Shown here piece after piece: positions 15,353 through 24,021 of a stretch of DNA of 64,000 nt. Origin of the DNA: Streptomyces tropicalis (GTDB lineage Bacteria; Actinomycetota; Actinomycetes; Streptomycetales; Streptomycetaceae); the NCBI RefSeq assembly GCF_029269835.1, contig NZ_JARJBB010000006.1, positions 248,001 to 312,000 on the forward strand, written 5' to 3'. The translations under genes and the position numbers were made by a program. The notes below the pieces were generated by a model. That model was not told the origin of the DNA. It ran no database searches and saw only the letters and a program-made list of their open reading frames with translations. Each line of letters starts with the position of its first letter. The stretch's first letter is position 1.

Positions 15353-15883
15353 ATGAGTACCCCCCGAGTCGTCGTGGTCATGGGGGTCGCAGGCACCGGC
15401 AAGACCACCATCGGTCCCCTGCTCGCGGCCCGGCTCGGCGTCCCGTACGCCGAGGGCGACGACTTCCACCCCCCGGCCAACATCGCCAAGATGTCGGCCG
15501 GCACCCCGCTCACCGACGACGACCGCAGCCCGTGGCTGGACGCCATCGGCGGCTGGGCACACGCGCGGGCGGAGCTCGGCGGGGTGGTCAGCAGCTCGGC
15601 GCTGAAGCGGGCCTACCGTGACCGGCTGCGGGCCGCGGCACCCGACCTCGTCTTCGTGCACCTCACGGGCGACCGCCGGCTCATCGAGGAGCGGATGGGA
15701 CACCGGCAGGGGCACTTCATGCCCACCGCTCTGCTGGACTCCCAGTTCGCCACGCTCCAGCCGCTGGAGCCGGACGAGACGGGCGTGGAGGTGGACGTCT
15801 CGGGCAGCCCCGAGGAGATCACCCTCCGCGCCGCCGAGGCGCTCCTGGCCCTCGGCCGGTCCACCGCCCGACCCGCGCGGTAG
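15353..15883 (+). CDS. gntK: Gluconokinase
   Basis: 176-residue kinase converting D-gluconate and ATP to 6-phosphogluconate, feeding the pentose phosphate pathway. The Walker A loop GVAGTGKT is at 11-18; the family motifs GDDFHPPANIAKMSAGTPLTDDDR, split here as GDDFHPPANIAKM and PLTDDDR, follow at about 35-60. SSALKRAYRDRLR and RMGHRQGHFMP complete the substrate site. Length is normal. It is followed by the gluconate permease after 144 bp and preceded by the divergent GntR gene. Confidence 0.96.
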   Translation: MSTPRVVVVMGVAGTGKTTIGPLLAARLGVPYAEGDDFHPPANIAKMSAGTPLTDDDRSPWLDAIGGWAHARAELGGVVSSSALKRAYRDRLRAAAPDLVFVHLTGDRRLIEERMGHRQGHFMPTALLDSQFATLQPLEPDETGVEVDVSGSPEEITLRAAEALLALGRSTARPAR

Positions 15884-16027
15884 GCGTCCCACCCCGCCCG
15901 GGGCCGCTCCCCCGGGCCGCCTTCCGGCACCGCTCCCGGGCCTCCCCGGGGCACGGCCGCCGGGCCTCCGCGCGCCCACCCACCCGTAACCGAGAGTTCC
16001 TCTCCTCACCCAAGGGACCGAACACCC

Positions 16028-17425
16028 GTGACCAGACTCAGCGTCGAGATGCTGGCAGCGGACACCGTCCAGCCCATCACCTCGGCCGGCCACGCCCGGC
16101 TCGGTATCGCCGTGCTGGCGGGCATCGCCGTCATCGTCCTGCTCATCACCAAGTTCCGGCTGCACGCGTTCCTGGCACTGACCATCGGGTCGCTGGCGCT
16201 CGGCGCCTTCGCCGGGGCACCGCTCGACCAGGCCATCACCAGCTTCACCACCGGGCTCGGCACCACGGTCGCCGGGGTGGGCGTGCTGATCGCGCTCGGC
16301 GCGATCCTCGGCAAACTGCTGGCCGACTCGGGCGGCGCCGACCAGATCGTCGACACGATCCTCGCCCGGACCGGCGGCCGGTCGCTGCCGTGGGCGATGG
16401 TGCTGATCGCCTCGGTGATCGGCCTGCCGCTGTTCTTCGAGGTCGGCATCGTGCTGCTGATCCCGGTCGTCCTGATGGTCGCCAAGCGCGGCAACCACTC
16501 CCTGATGCGCATCGGCGTCCCGGCACTGGCCGGCCTCTCCGTGATGCACGGCCTGGTCCCGCCGCACCCCGGACCGCTGGTCGCGATCGACGCGGTCAAG
16601 GCCAACCTCGGTGTGTCGCTGGCGCTCGGCATCCTGGTCGCGGTGCCCACCGTGATCATCGCCGGCCCGGTGTTCTCCCGCGTCGCGGCCCGCTGGGTGG
16701 ACGTGCCCGCCCCCGAGCGCATGATCCCGCAGCGCCCGTCCGAGGACCTGGAGAACCGCCCCGGCTTCGGCGCCACCCTGGCCACCGTGCTGCTGCCGGT
16801 GGTGCTGATGCTGGCCAAGGCGCTCGCCGACGTCGTCGTCGACGACCCGGCGGACGTGACGCAGCGCGTCTTCGACGTCGTCGGCTCCCCGCTGGTCGCG
16901 CTGCTCGCCGCGGTGCTCGTGGGCATCTTCACGCTCGGCCGGCCCGCCGGGTTCAGCAGGGAGCGGATATCCGCGACCGTCGAGAAGGGCCTCGCGCCCA
17001 TCGCCGGCATCCTGCTCATCGTCGGCGCGGGCGGCGGCTTCAAGCAGACGCTGATCGACTGCGGCGTGGGGCAGATGGTCCTGGACGTCTCCAAGCACTG
17101 GGCGATCCCCGCGCTCCTGCTGGGCTGGCTGATCGCGGTGGTGATCCGGCTCGCGACCGGCTCGGCGACCGTGGCGACGGTCTCGGCGGCCGGCCTGGCC
17201 GCGCCGCTGGCGGCCGACATGTCGACCGCGCACGCCGCCCTGCTGGTCCTGGCCATCGGCGCAGGCTCGCTGTTCTTCAGCCACGTCAACGACGCCGGCT
17301 TCTGGCTGGTGAAGGAGTACTTCGGCCTGGACGTCGGCCAGACCGTGAAGACCTGGTCGGTGATGGAGACGATCATCTCGGTCGTCGCCGGCGGCCTGGT
17401 GCTGCTCCTCTCCCTGGTCATCTAG
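16028..17425 (+). CDS. gntP: GntP-family gluconate permease
   Basis: 465-residue inner-membrane transporter of the gluconate:H+ symporter family with about 12-14 hydrophobic segments. Diagnostic stretches include LALGAFAGAPLDQAITSF, GLPLFFEVGIVLLIPV, MHGLVPPHPGPL and SLFFSHVNDAGFWLVKEYF. It imports gluconate for the adjacent kinase. A GTG at 16028 is used, with AAGGGA a little upstream. The two genes form an operon under the GntR promoter. A strong hairpin terminator follows. Confidence 0.95.
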   Translation: MTRLSVEMLAADTVQPITSAGHARLGIAVLAGIAVIVLLITKFRLHAFLALTIGSLALGAFAGAPLDQAITSFTTGLGTTVAGVGVLIALGAILGKLLADSGGADQIVDTILARTGGRSLPWAMVLIASVIGLPLFFEVGIVLLIPVVLMVAKRGNHSLMRIGVPALAGLSVMHGLVPPHPGPLVAIDAVKANLGVSLALGILVAVPTVIIAGPVFSRVAARWVDVPAPERMIPQRPSEDLENRPGFGATLATVLLPVVLMLAKALADVVVDDPADVTQRVFDVVGSPLVALLAAVLVGIFTLGRPAGFSRERISATVEKGLAPIAGILLIVGAGGGFKQTLIDCGVGQMVLDVSKHWAIPALLLGWLIAVVIRLATGSATVATVSAAGLAAPLAADMSTAHAALLVLAIGAGSLFFSHVNDAGFWLVKEYFGLDVGQTVKTWSVMETIISVVAGGLVLLLSLVI

Positions 17426-17442
17426 ACCCCGCACCCCGCACC

Positions 17443-17489
17443 CCGGCCCGGCTCCCCGCGCACCACTACTCCGCGGGGGTCCGGGCCGG
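17443..17489. terminator. Bidirectional hairpin between convergent genes
   Basis: A two-tier stem lies between gntP and the convergent cytochrome gene: outer arms CCGGCCCGG/CCGGGCCGG (17443-17451 and 17481-17489) and inner arms CCCCGCG/CGCGGGG with an 11-nt loop. It can serve both strands. Confidence 0.7.
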
Positions 17490-17561
17490 CGCCGTGCCCG
17501 GGGCCGTCGTGCCGGGGCGTCACCGTGCCGGGGCCCGGGAGCCGGGCCTCCCGTCCCCGCC

Positions 17562-18188
17562 CTACGGCCGCCACAGCGGGTGCTCGGTGCGGGCCCAGGC
17601 GCGGCTCACCCTGCCGGTGCGCAGGCCGCGGCGGGCCTCCGGGTCGGCGACGGCCATGCCGACGTGGCCGGCCAGGACGATGCCGACGGTCAGGGCCAGC
17701 CAGTCGTGCACGAAGGTGGCGCCGGTGCGCCACACCAGCGGCGTCAGGTGGGTGAACCACATCAGCAGACCCGTGCCGAGCATCACGAGCGTCGCGCCGG
17801 CGATCCAGGACGCGTAGACCTTCTGCCCGGCGTTGAACTTGCCCGCGGGCCGGGACTGCGGACGCCGGTCGCGGCGCAGCGCGGCCCGCAGCCAGACCCG
17901 GTCGTGCGGGCCGAAGCGGTTGAGCAGGCGCAGGTCGACCCGGAAGGCGCGGGAGGCGAGGCCGAGCAGCACGGGCAGCGGCAGCGCCGCCCCGGCGAAC
18001 TCGTGGACGCGGACGACCAGTTCACGGCGGCCGACGAGTTCGGCGAGCTGCGGCACGTACAGGCAGGCCGCGGTCGCCACGCAGACCCCCATCAGGGCGG
18101 CCGTGCCCCGGTGCACCCAGCGCTGGGAGGGCCCGAAGCGGCGCACCTCGGCGGCCTCCGGGGCCGGCGCCTCAGCTCGTGGGCTCAT
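17562..18188 (-). CDS. Cytochrome b-type membrane subunit for the molybdoenzyme
   Basis: 208 residues with four predicted membrane helices and candidate heme histidines in SQRWVHRGTAALM, VVRVHEFAGAALP, GATFVHDWLAL and GIVLAGHVGMAV. This matches formate-dehydrogenase-gamma/cytochrome b561-like proteins. It should pass quinol electrons to the YedY-like periplasmic protein, whose gene overlaps its start by 17 bp. The pair is comparable to MsrPQ-type systems, although the membrane partner is of a different type from MsrQ. A biological substrate is not known. Confidence 0.85.
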   Translation of the reverse strand: MSPRAEAPAPEAAEVRRFGPSQRWVHRGTAALMGVCVATAACLYVPQLAELVGRRELVVRVHEFAGAALPLPVLLGLASRAFRVDLRLLNRFGPHDRVWLRAALRRDRRPQSRPAGKFNAGQKVYASWIAGATLVMLGTGLLMWFTHLTPLVWRTGATFVHDWLALTVGIVLAGHVGMAVADPEARRGLRTGRVSRAWARTEHPLWRP

Positions 18189-18897
18189 CGTCGCGTCCGT
18201 TCGAGCGGCCGACCCAGGCGTCGACGTCGTAGCCGCGCTCCTCCCAGTAGCCGGGGCGCACCTCGTCGGTGACGGTGATGCCGGAGAGCCACTTGGCCGA
18301 CTTGTAGAAGTACATGGGGGCGACGTAGAGGCGGACGGGGCCGCCGTGCTCGTGGCCGAGGGGCCTGCCCTGCATGCGCAGGGCGGCCAGGACGTCGGGG
18401 CGGCGTGCCTGTGCGAGGGTGAGGCTCTCGGTGTACGTCCCGTCGAAGCAGGTGAAGCGGACCGCGCGGGCCGTGGGGCGCACCCCGGCCGCGTCCAGCA
18501 GCCGCGACAGCCGGACCCCCTGGAAGGCGGTGCCGGGCACCCGCCAGCCGGTGACGCACTGCACGTCGCGCACGATGCGGGTCTGCGGCAGCGCTCCGAG
18601 GTCCGCCAGGGTGTACGTCGCCGGGTGGTCGACCAGGCCGTCGACGGTGAGGCGGTAGTCGGTGGCGTCGCGGTGCGGGACGGAGGCCGCCACCGAGTAG
18701 TAGCGGAAGCCGCCGCCGTTGGGGAGCAGTCCGGTCAGGCCGGTGGGGTCCTTGCCGGAGACGGCTCCGAGGACGGACTCCAGGCCGCGTTGCAGCGTGG
18801 GGGCGGCGACCACCCCGAGGGCCCCGAGGCCGAGGGTGCCGAGCAGGACGCGACGGCCGACGGGCCGCCCCTCCTCCTCCGGTTGTTCGGAATTCAC
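18172..18897 (-). CDS. YedY/sulfite-oxidase-fold molybdopterin oxidoreductase
   Basis: 241 residues of the sulfite oxidase-fold molybdoenzyme family. A twin-arginine-like export signal (GRRVLLGTLGLGALGVVA, from about residue 14) is followed by the Mo-binding domain. The molybdenum-ligating cysteine is C114 in DVQCVTGW, and the cofactor pocket motifs GVRLSRLLDAAGV and GHEHGGPVRLYVAPMYFYKS are present. It acts outside the membrane, probably reducing sulfoxides or related oxidised groups. It overlaps the cytochrome b gene and forms an operon with it. Confidence 0.9.
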   Translation of the reverse strand: MNSEQPEEEGRPVGRRVLLGTLGLGALGVVAAPTLQRGLESVLGAVSGKDPTGLTGLLPNGGGFRYYSVAASVPHRDATDYRLTVDGLVDHPATYTLADLGALPQTRIVRDVQCVTGWRVPGTAFQGVRLSRLLDAAGVRPTARAVRFTCFDGTYTESLTLAQARRPDVLAALRMQGRPLGHEHGGPVRLYVAPMYFYKSAKWLSGITVTDEVRPGYWEERGYDVDAWVGRSNGRDDEPTS

Positions 18898-19011
18898 CTC
18901 TCCATTCGAGCACCCGCGGCCCCCTCGCGGCCAGGGATCGCGGGTACGCGTCAGACTTCGGTCATCTTTCCCGGCGCCGCCCCGGTACCGGCGCCGCCGC
19001 GCGCCGGGCCG

Positions 19012-20583
19012 CTACGCGCCGGACGGCGGGGTGGCGCCGGCGCCGCCGCGCGCCGCCTTCTCCAGCTGGAAGGCCTCGTTGCCGAGCCCGATGCGGGCGT
19101 GTGCCTCGGGCCTGCGGGAGCGCAGGACGGCGCCCTGGACCAGGCCGGCCACGAGGGCGAGTCCGACGATGCCGGGGAGCAGCCGGCTCAGCAGGGAGCC
19201 GGAGCCGACACCGACCAGGACGTCGAAGTCCTTGACGGTGTATCCGGCGATCACCAGCAGCGCCAGGCCCGCCAGCACGGAGGTGGCCAGGCGCCAGGCC
19301 TGTGCCGCCGCGGCACCGCGGCGGACGAAGAAGACGACCACCGACAGGGAGGCCGCCGCCATCAGCACGATCACCCCGAGTGCGCCGACGTTGCCGAACC
19401 AGGTGAACAGGTGCAGCACCGGCGCGGTGGGGTCGCCGGCCGGCTTGTCGTCGGCGACCGCGAAGGCGGCCACGACCAGCAGCGAGACCACGGTCTGGGA
19501 GAGCGAGCCGGCGGAGGGGGCGCCGCTGGTGCGGGAGGTGCGTCCGAAGGCGACGGGCAGCAGCCCCTCGCGGCCCATGGCGAAGGCGTACCGGGCCACG
19601 ACGTTGTGGAAGCTGAGCATGGCCGCGAACATCCCGGTGACGAAGAGCAGGTGCAGCACGTCGGTGAAGGTGCCGCCCAGCCGCGACTCCGTCAGGGAGA
19701 ACAGCAGCCCGGCGCTCTCCTTGCGGGCGGCGCCGACGATCGCGGACGGGCCCGCGGCGACGGTGAGCGCCCAGCAGCTGATCGCGAAGAACACGGCGAC
19801 CCCGGCGACGGCGAGGAACATCACGCGCGGCACCAGGACGTGCGGGCGGCTGGTCTCCTCCGCGTACACCGGGGCCTGTTCGAAGCCGAGGAAGGCGGCG
19901 ATGCAGAAGCACAGGGCGGTGCCGATCCCGGCGCCGCCGAGGGTGTCGGGGTTGAAGGCGTGCAGGGAGAGGCCCTCGCGGGCGGGGTCGGCCACGGCGG
20001 CGACGTCGAAGACGACCACCAGGGCCACCTCGATCACCAGCAGCACGCCCAGCACGCGGGCGTTGACGTCGATCTTGAGCCAGCCGAGCGCACCGACGAC
20101 GAGCACGGCCGCGAGGGCGGGTATCCACCAGGCGACGGTGGCGTGGGCGTAGGTCGCGAGGAGGTCGGACACCTCGAAGCCGAAGAGGCCGTAGATGCCG
20201 GCCTGGAGGGCGTTGTAGGCGACGAGGGCGACCAGGGCGGCGCCGGCTCCCGCGGTGCCGCCGAGTCCGCGGGAGATGTACGCGTAGAACGCGCCCGCGT
20301 TGTGCACGTGCCGGCTCATCTCGGCGTAGCCGACGCCGAAGAGGGCGAGGACCACGCCGAGCGCGACGAAGAGCAGGGGCTGCCCGACGATGCCCATCAC
20401 CGCGAATGTGGTGGGCATGACACCCGCGACCACCATGAGCGGGGCGGTCGCGGCGAGGACGGAGAGCAGCAGGCCCCCCGTGCCGAGGCGGTCGGCGCGC
20501 AGCGCGCGGTGCTCGCCCCTGAAGGTGCTGATGCCGCCGCCGTCTGCGGCGGCTCTGCTCGTGCTCGAACTGCCCGTCGTCAT
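19012..20583 (-). CDS. APC-superfamily amino acid/amine permease
   Basis: 523-residue transporter with about 12 transmembrane helices. The unwound helix-1 region reads LLLSVLAATAPLMVVAGVMP, and helix 6 contains FLGFEQAPVYAEE, the usual pattern of the amino acid-polyamine-organocation family. Its hydrophilic N-terminal 30 residues and short C-tail are cytosolic. It imports an amino acid or amine; specificity cannot be read. The next gene upstream, 67 bp away, is on the same strand and may be co-transcribed. Confidence 0.92.
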   Translation of the reverse strand: MTTGSSSTSRAAADGGGISTFRGEHRALRADRLGTGGLLLSVLAATAPLMVVAGVMPTTFAVMGIVGQPLLFVALGVVLALFGVGYAEMSRHVHNAGAFYAYISRGLGGTAGAGAALVALVAYNALQAGIYGLFGFEVSDLLATYAHATVAWWIPALAAVLVVGALGWLKIDVNARVLGVLLVIEVALVVVFDVAAVADPAREGLSLHAFNPDTLGGAGIGTALCFCIAAFLGFEQAPVYAEETSRPHVLVPRVMFLAVAGVAVFFAISCWALTVAAGPSAIVGAARKESAGLLFSLTESRLGGTFTDVLHLLFVTGMFAAMLSFHNVVARYAFAMGREGLLPVAFGRTSRTSGAPSAGSLSQTVVSLLVVAAFAVADDKPAGDPTAPVLHLFTWFGNVGALGVIVLMAAASLSVVVFFVRRGAAAAQAWRLATSVLAGLALLVIAGYTVKDFDVLVGVGSGSLLSRLLPGIVGLALVAGLVQGAVLRSRRPEAHARIGLGNEAFQLEKAARGGAGATPPSGA

Positions 20584-20650
20584 CGGGTCGTCCTTTCGGG
20601 CTCCGGGTGCGGTGGGGTCGTACGGGGCTGCGGGAGGTGCACGGGCCGGG

Positions 20651-21637
20651 TCACACGGTGCCGAGCGCGCCGGCGCGGGCGGCGCGGAAGGCGGTGACCG
20701 GGTCGCGGTCCGGGTAGGACCACGGCGCGGGGGTGCCGTGCGGGCCGATCCGGAGGAACAGGGCGGCCGCCTCCGCGCCCCGCCCCTCGCAGTACTTGGC
20801 GTGGGCGAGGAAGTTCAGGTCGACCAGGCGGCGCGGGTGGCCCTCCTGCTCCCACTCCAGCCACCAGTCGAAGGCGGCCTTCAGCACCTGCCGGGCCCGG
20901 CGGCCCTCCCAGTGCCCGGAGGAGGCCGGGTCGGCGGACACGTGCCCGCGGGCGGCCAGGACGCGGTGGCGCTCGGCGTGCGCGACCACGGGCAGCACGG
21001 CCAGCGGCGAGTCCGCCGGGGCCTGCTCGGCGGCCCAGGCGGCGAACTCGTACACCTCGTGCAGCGGGTCCGGGCCGGCCTCGGAACGGCGTTCGGCGAG
21101 CCGGGCCACGACGAGGTGGTGGGCGTGGTGGTGGTCCCGGTGGCGCTGCCGGATCTCCTCGTACAGCCGGACCGTTTCCCCGGCGGACCCGGCGGACCCG
21201 GCGGAGCCGGCGGACCCGGCGTTCTCGGGGCCCCGCTCCAGCAGGAGCAGTCCGAGCCAGGGGGTGGGGTCGGCGGGCACGAGCGCGGCGGCGGCCCGGC
21301 AGGCGTCGCGGGCCGCTCCGGGCTCCTCCCGGCCCGCCAGGGCGCGCTGGACCAGGGCGGCGCCGAGCAGCACGGCCGCGTCGGCGGACTCCGGCTCGGC
21401 GAGCAGCCAGTCCTTCACCCATGCGGCGGTGTGCCGTTCCCGGGCAAGCACGGTGATCCGGTGCCCCCGGCGGTCCCAGTCGTCACCGGTGCGCACCAGC
21501 AGCGAGCGGACCGCCTGCCAGCGGCCCTGGGCCAACGCGGTGCGCGCGGCGACGAGTTCGGTGTCGTCGAGAGCGGCGTCGAAGACCTGTGCCGCACGTC
21601 TGCGGGCACGGCCGAGGGGAGGCGGGGGTGGGGGCAC
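20651..21637 (-). CDS. Hypothetical TPR-like/DUF4034-like protein
   Basis: 328-residue soluble, largely helical protein. It begins with a proline run and then RAAQVFDAALDDTELVAAR, LLVRTGDDWDRRGHRI and WLGLLLLERGPE, a layout typical of streptomycete DUF4034-like proteins with tetratricopeptide-like helices. Near residue 145 a low-complexity Gly-Ser-Ala repeat is encoded by 9-bp tandem units. C-terminal motifs (WLEWEQEGHP, FLAHAKYCEGRG, ALFLRIGPHG) are probably the conserved core. The function is unknown. It lies just upstream of the permease gene. Confidence 0.8.
   Translation of the reverse strand: MPPPPPPLGRARRRAAQVFDAALDDTELVAARTALAQGRWQAVRSLLVRTGDDWDRRGHRITVLARERHTAAWVKDWLLAEPESADAAVLLGAALVQRALAGREEPGAARDACRAAAALVPADPTPWLGLLLLERGPENAGSAGSAGSAGSAGETVRLYEEIRQRHRDHHHAHHLVVARLAERRSEAGPDPLHEVYEFAAWAAEQAPADSPLAVLPVVAHAERHRVLAARGHVSADPASSGHWEGRRARQVLKAAFDWWLEWEQEGHPRRLVDLNFLAHAKYCEGRGAEAAALFLRIGPHGTPAPWSYPDRDPVTAFRAARAGALGTV
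21182..21221. repeat. 9-bp in-frame tandem repeat
   Basis: About four and a half copies of GGCGGACCC (one copy with an A-to-G type change) lie inside the hypothetical gene at 20651-21637. They encode a Gly-Ser-Ala linker, so copy-number changes would keep the reading frame. Confidence 0.8.
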
Positions 21638-22066
21638 CGCGGGACTTCCTCACGCGCTTTCGTCTTGTGGTCCGGCTCACGCCACGGCGGGCGTGCGGGG
21701 CACCGGCCCGCCACCGGCCGATCACGGACAGCAAACCGGCAGCCCGCGCCCGGCGTCAAGGCCCGGAGGGATCTCGTCCGCCCCAACTCACCTGGCACAC
21801 AGGACACTTGTGCACGCATCGCCCGTCCGGCACCGATGGGACGGCGGCCCGACACGTCCTCACCCGCATGGCGCAGTGGGCGTGTCGCGATGTGGCGCAC
21901 GCCATGGCGCACCCGCCCGGGGCGTCCCACCATGGTCGTACGGCCGAGCCGTCGCCCCGGACCACCGGGCGCCGTGACCGCGCCGGCAGCCCGGTTCCGG
22001 GCGCTCCCGGGCAGGCGCCCTCCGGAACGCTAGAGTCGACCCTCACGCACCCCGTGGCCCGGCCGG
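21638..22066. other. Intergenic region between divergent genes
   Basis: 429 bp without a recognisable gene separate the hypothetical protein gene and the DMT transporter gene. Short open frames here lack ribosome-binding sites or family motifs. A TAGAGT hexamer near 22031 could be the -10 of the transporter promoter. No strong hairpin was found. Confidence 0.5.
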
Positions 22067-22978
22067 ATGATCGAGGTACGCAGCGTGTCGGTACTGGTTC
22101 TGATTCTTGCGGTGAGCGCTGCCTGCTGCGTGGGCTTCGGATTCGTGCTCCAGCAGAACGTGGCCCAGCAGGCACCGCTCAGCGACTTCCTCTCCCCGCG
22201 GCTGCTCCTGGACCTGATGCGGGTGCCGCGCTGGCTGGGCGGCACCGCGCTGATGGTGGCCGGGATGGGTCTGGGCGCGGTGGCGCTGGGCCGGGGCGAG
22301 GTGTCCCTGGTCGAGCCGCTGCTCGCGACGAACCTCCTCTTCGCCCTGGCCCTGTCCCGCCGGCAGACCCGGCAGCCGCTCGGCCGCCAGGGCTGGGCGG
22401 GGCTGGCGCTCCTGGCGGGCGGGGTGACGGCGTTCATCGTGGCCGGCCGGCCGCAGGCGGGCAGCGCCGTGACCAACCCGCTGCGCCACTGGCTCATCAT
22501 CGGCGTGATGGTCGGCCTCGCCCTGCTGCTGACCACTTGCGCCAAACGCTCCCGGCTCGGCGGGGCGCCGGTGCTGCTGGCGCTGGCCGCCGGGCTGCTC
22601 TACGGCGTGCAGGACGCCCTCACCCGGGTCAGCGGCCAGCGCTTCTCCGCGGGCGGCTGGACGGACCTGGTCACCGGCTGGCAGCCCTACGGGGTGCTGG
22701 CGCTCGGCGTGACCGGGCTGCTGCTCGTGCAGAGCGCCTTCGAGACGGCACCCCTGCGGACGTCGCTGCCCGCGCTGACCGCGACCCAGCCGCTCGCCGG
22801 GATCGCCTGCGGGGTGGGTTTCCTCGGGGACCGGCTGCACGCCGACACCGGGGCGCTCGCCTGGGAGGCGGCCGGGCTGGCGGCGATCGTGACGGGCATC
22901 GTGCTCCTCGGGCTGCATCCGGCGATGCCGTGCGGCCCGGCGGTCACCGAGCCGAGCCACGACCTGCAGCGGCGCTGA
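22067..22978 (+). CDS. DMT-superfamily membrane transporter
   Basis: 303-residue protein with about nine to ten hydrophobic helices in the DMT/EamA-like pattern. Notable stretches are VLVLILAVSAACCVGFGFVL, GEVSLVEPLLATNLLFALAL and LRTSLPALTATQPLAGIACG, the last typical of the second EamA repeat. It probably exports a small metabolite. ATG at 22067 is the longest start; a GTG at 22085, nine bases after GAGG, is a good alternative that removes six residues. It stands alone between divergent and independent genes. Confidence 0.85.
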   Translation: MIEVRSVSVLVLILAVSAACCVGFGFVLQQNVAQQAPLSDFLSPRLLLDLMRVPRWLGGTALMVAGMGLGAVALGRGEVSLVEPLLATNLLFALALSRRQTRQPLGRQGWAGLALLAGGVTAFIVAGRPQAGSAVTNPLRHWLIIGVMVGLALLLTTCAKRSRLGGAPVLLALAAGLLYGVQDALTRVSGQRFSAGGWTDLVTGWQPYGVLALGVTGLLLVQSAFETAPLRTSLPALTATQPLAGIACGVGFLGDRLHADTGALAWEAAGLAAIVTGIVLLGLHPAMPCGPAVTEPSHDLQRR

Positions 22979-23070
22979 GCCCGGCTCCGGCGCGCCCCGC
23001 CACCGCCCGCGGACGGTCCGGCCGCGCACGGCGGCCCGCGGCACCCGGCCCGCCTGCTTGGATGGGCGGC

Positions 23071-23586
23071 ATGAGCGCTGCGGAGGAGATCCTCGACATC
23101 GTGGACGAGAACGACCGGGTCGTCGCGCGGCGGCCGCGCGGCGAGGCGTACGCGGAGGGCCTGCGGCACCGCTGCGTCTTCGTCGAGGCCCGGGACGCCG
23201 AGGGCCGCGTGTTCGTCCACCGCCGCACCGCGACGAAGCTGGTCTTCCCCTCGCTCCACGACATGTTCGTCGGCGGGGTCGTCGGCGCGGGCGAGTCCTA
23301 CGACGACGCGGCCCTGCGCGAGGCCGAGGAGGAGCTCGGCGTGAGCGGCCTGCCCCGCCCGGAGTTCCTCTTCAAGTTCCTCTACGACGACGGCGCCGGC
23401 CGCACCTGGTGGTCGGCGGTGTACCAGGTGGTCTGCGCGCTGCCGGTGCGGCCGCAGGCCGAGGAGGTCGCCTGGCACGCCTTCCTGCCCCCCGAGGAGG
23501 TGGAGCGGCGCCTCACGGAGTGGGAGTGGGTGCCCGACGGGCGGGCCGCGTACGAGCGGCTGAAGGCGCACCGCTCCCCCCGGTGA
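23071..23586 (+). CDS. Nudix hydrolase
   Basis: 171 residues with a complete Nudix box, G-x5-E-x7-REAEEELGV, in GVVGAGESYDDAALREAEEE (about 70-90). The N-terminal EILDIVDENDRVV and downstream FKFLYDDGAGRTWWSAVY are typical of the isopentenyl-diphosphate-isomerase-like/YfcD Nudix subgroup. It hydrolyses a nucleoside diphosphate-linked compound; substrate unknown. The ATG at 23071 lies seven bases after TTGGAT (23059-23064), suggesting a leaderless transcript. Confidence 0.9.
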   Translation: MSAAEEILDIVDENDRVVARRPRGEAYAEGLRHRCVFVEARDAEGRVFVHRRTATKLVFPSLHDMFVGGVVGAGESYDDAALREAEEELGVSGLPRPEFLFKFLYDDGAGRTWWSAVYQVVCALPVRPQAEEVAWHAFLPPEEVERRLTEWEWVPDGRAAYERLKAHRSPR

Positions 23587-23626
23587 CGTGCGCCGGGGCG
23601 CGGTGCCGGTCGGCAGGGCCGGCCCC

Positions 23627-23780
23627 GTGACCGACTTCGCCCGGAACGTCCGCCTGCGGTTCTCCCCCGAGGAGGTCAGGGACGGAGGGACGCACGCCCG
23701 ACCACCGCTTCTCCCCGGCGAACGAGCGCACCTTCCCGGCCCGGCCGCGCACCGGGCCGGCGCTGATCGGCGGCGGCTTC
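23627..23780 (+). pseudogene. Decayed DUF202 (YidH-like) membrane protein gene
   Basis: A GTG at 23627 begins a frame reading DFARNVRLRFSPEEVRDGG, the typical N-terminus of Streptomyces DUF202 proteins. The expected continuation, DHRFSPANERTFPARPRTG then PALIGGGFAVV, appears only after a one-base frame change near 23690. Family members have DYRFSLANERTFLAW. After about 23780 similarity ends and the two remaining membrane helices are gone. The gene is thus frameshifted and truncated. The rest of 23587-24021 holds no other gene but does hold the operator at 23965. Confidence 0.7.
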
Positions 23781-23964
23781 GCGGTGGTTCCTGCCGGCAC
23801 GGCACCGGGGACACACCCCGGCCCGCAGCCGCACCCCGCCCGCGACGACCCGGCGGCTTGCCGCCGCGGCGGCCCCGTGCACGGCGGCCCCGGCGGCGTG
23901 CACGGCGGCGGTGGCCGGCCGGGACACCGTGCAGCCGATCACGTTCGGCCCGCCCACTGGACGA

Positions 23965-23983
23965 CATACCGACCGGTCGGCAT
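23965..23983. promoter_or_regulatory. TetR operator in front of the kinase-dehydrogenase operon
   Basis: CATACCGACCGGTCGGCAT contains a perfect 12-bp palindrome CCGACCGGTCGG (23969-23980) with near-symmetrical flanks. It lies 39 bp before the ATG at 24022. Its first 13 bases, CATACCGACCGGT, recur on the other strand at 29500-29512 and again at 48139. It is the expected site of the TetR regulator at 26381. Confidence 0.7.
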
Positions 23984-24021
23984 CATGGTCGGGTCCCACC
24001 CGATCGTCCCCAGGAGCCACG

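Noticed and set aside
18962..19011. GC-rich repeats GGCGCCG downstream of the APC permease
   Set aside because: Short self-complementary GC runs are expected by chance here and no clean terminator stem could be drawn.
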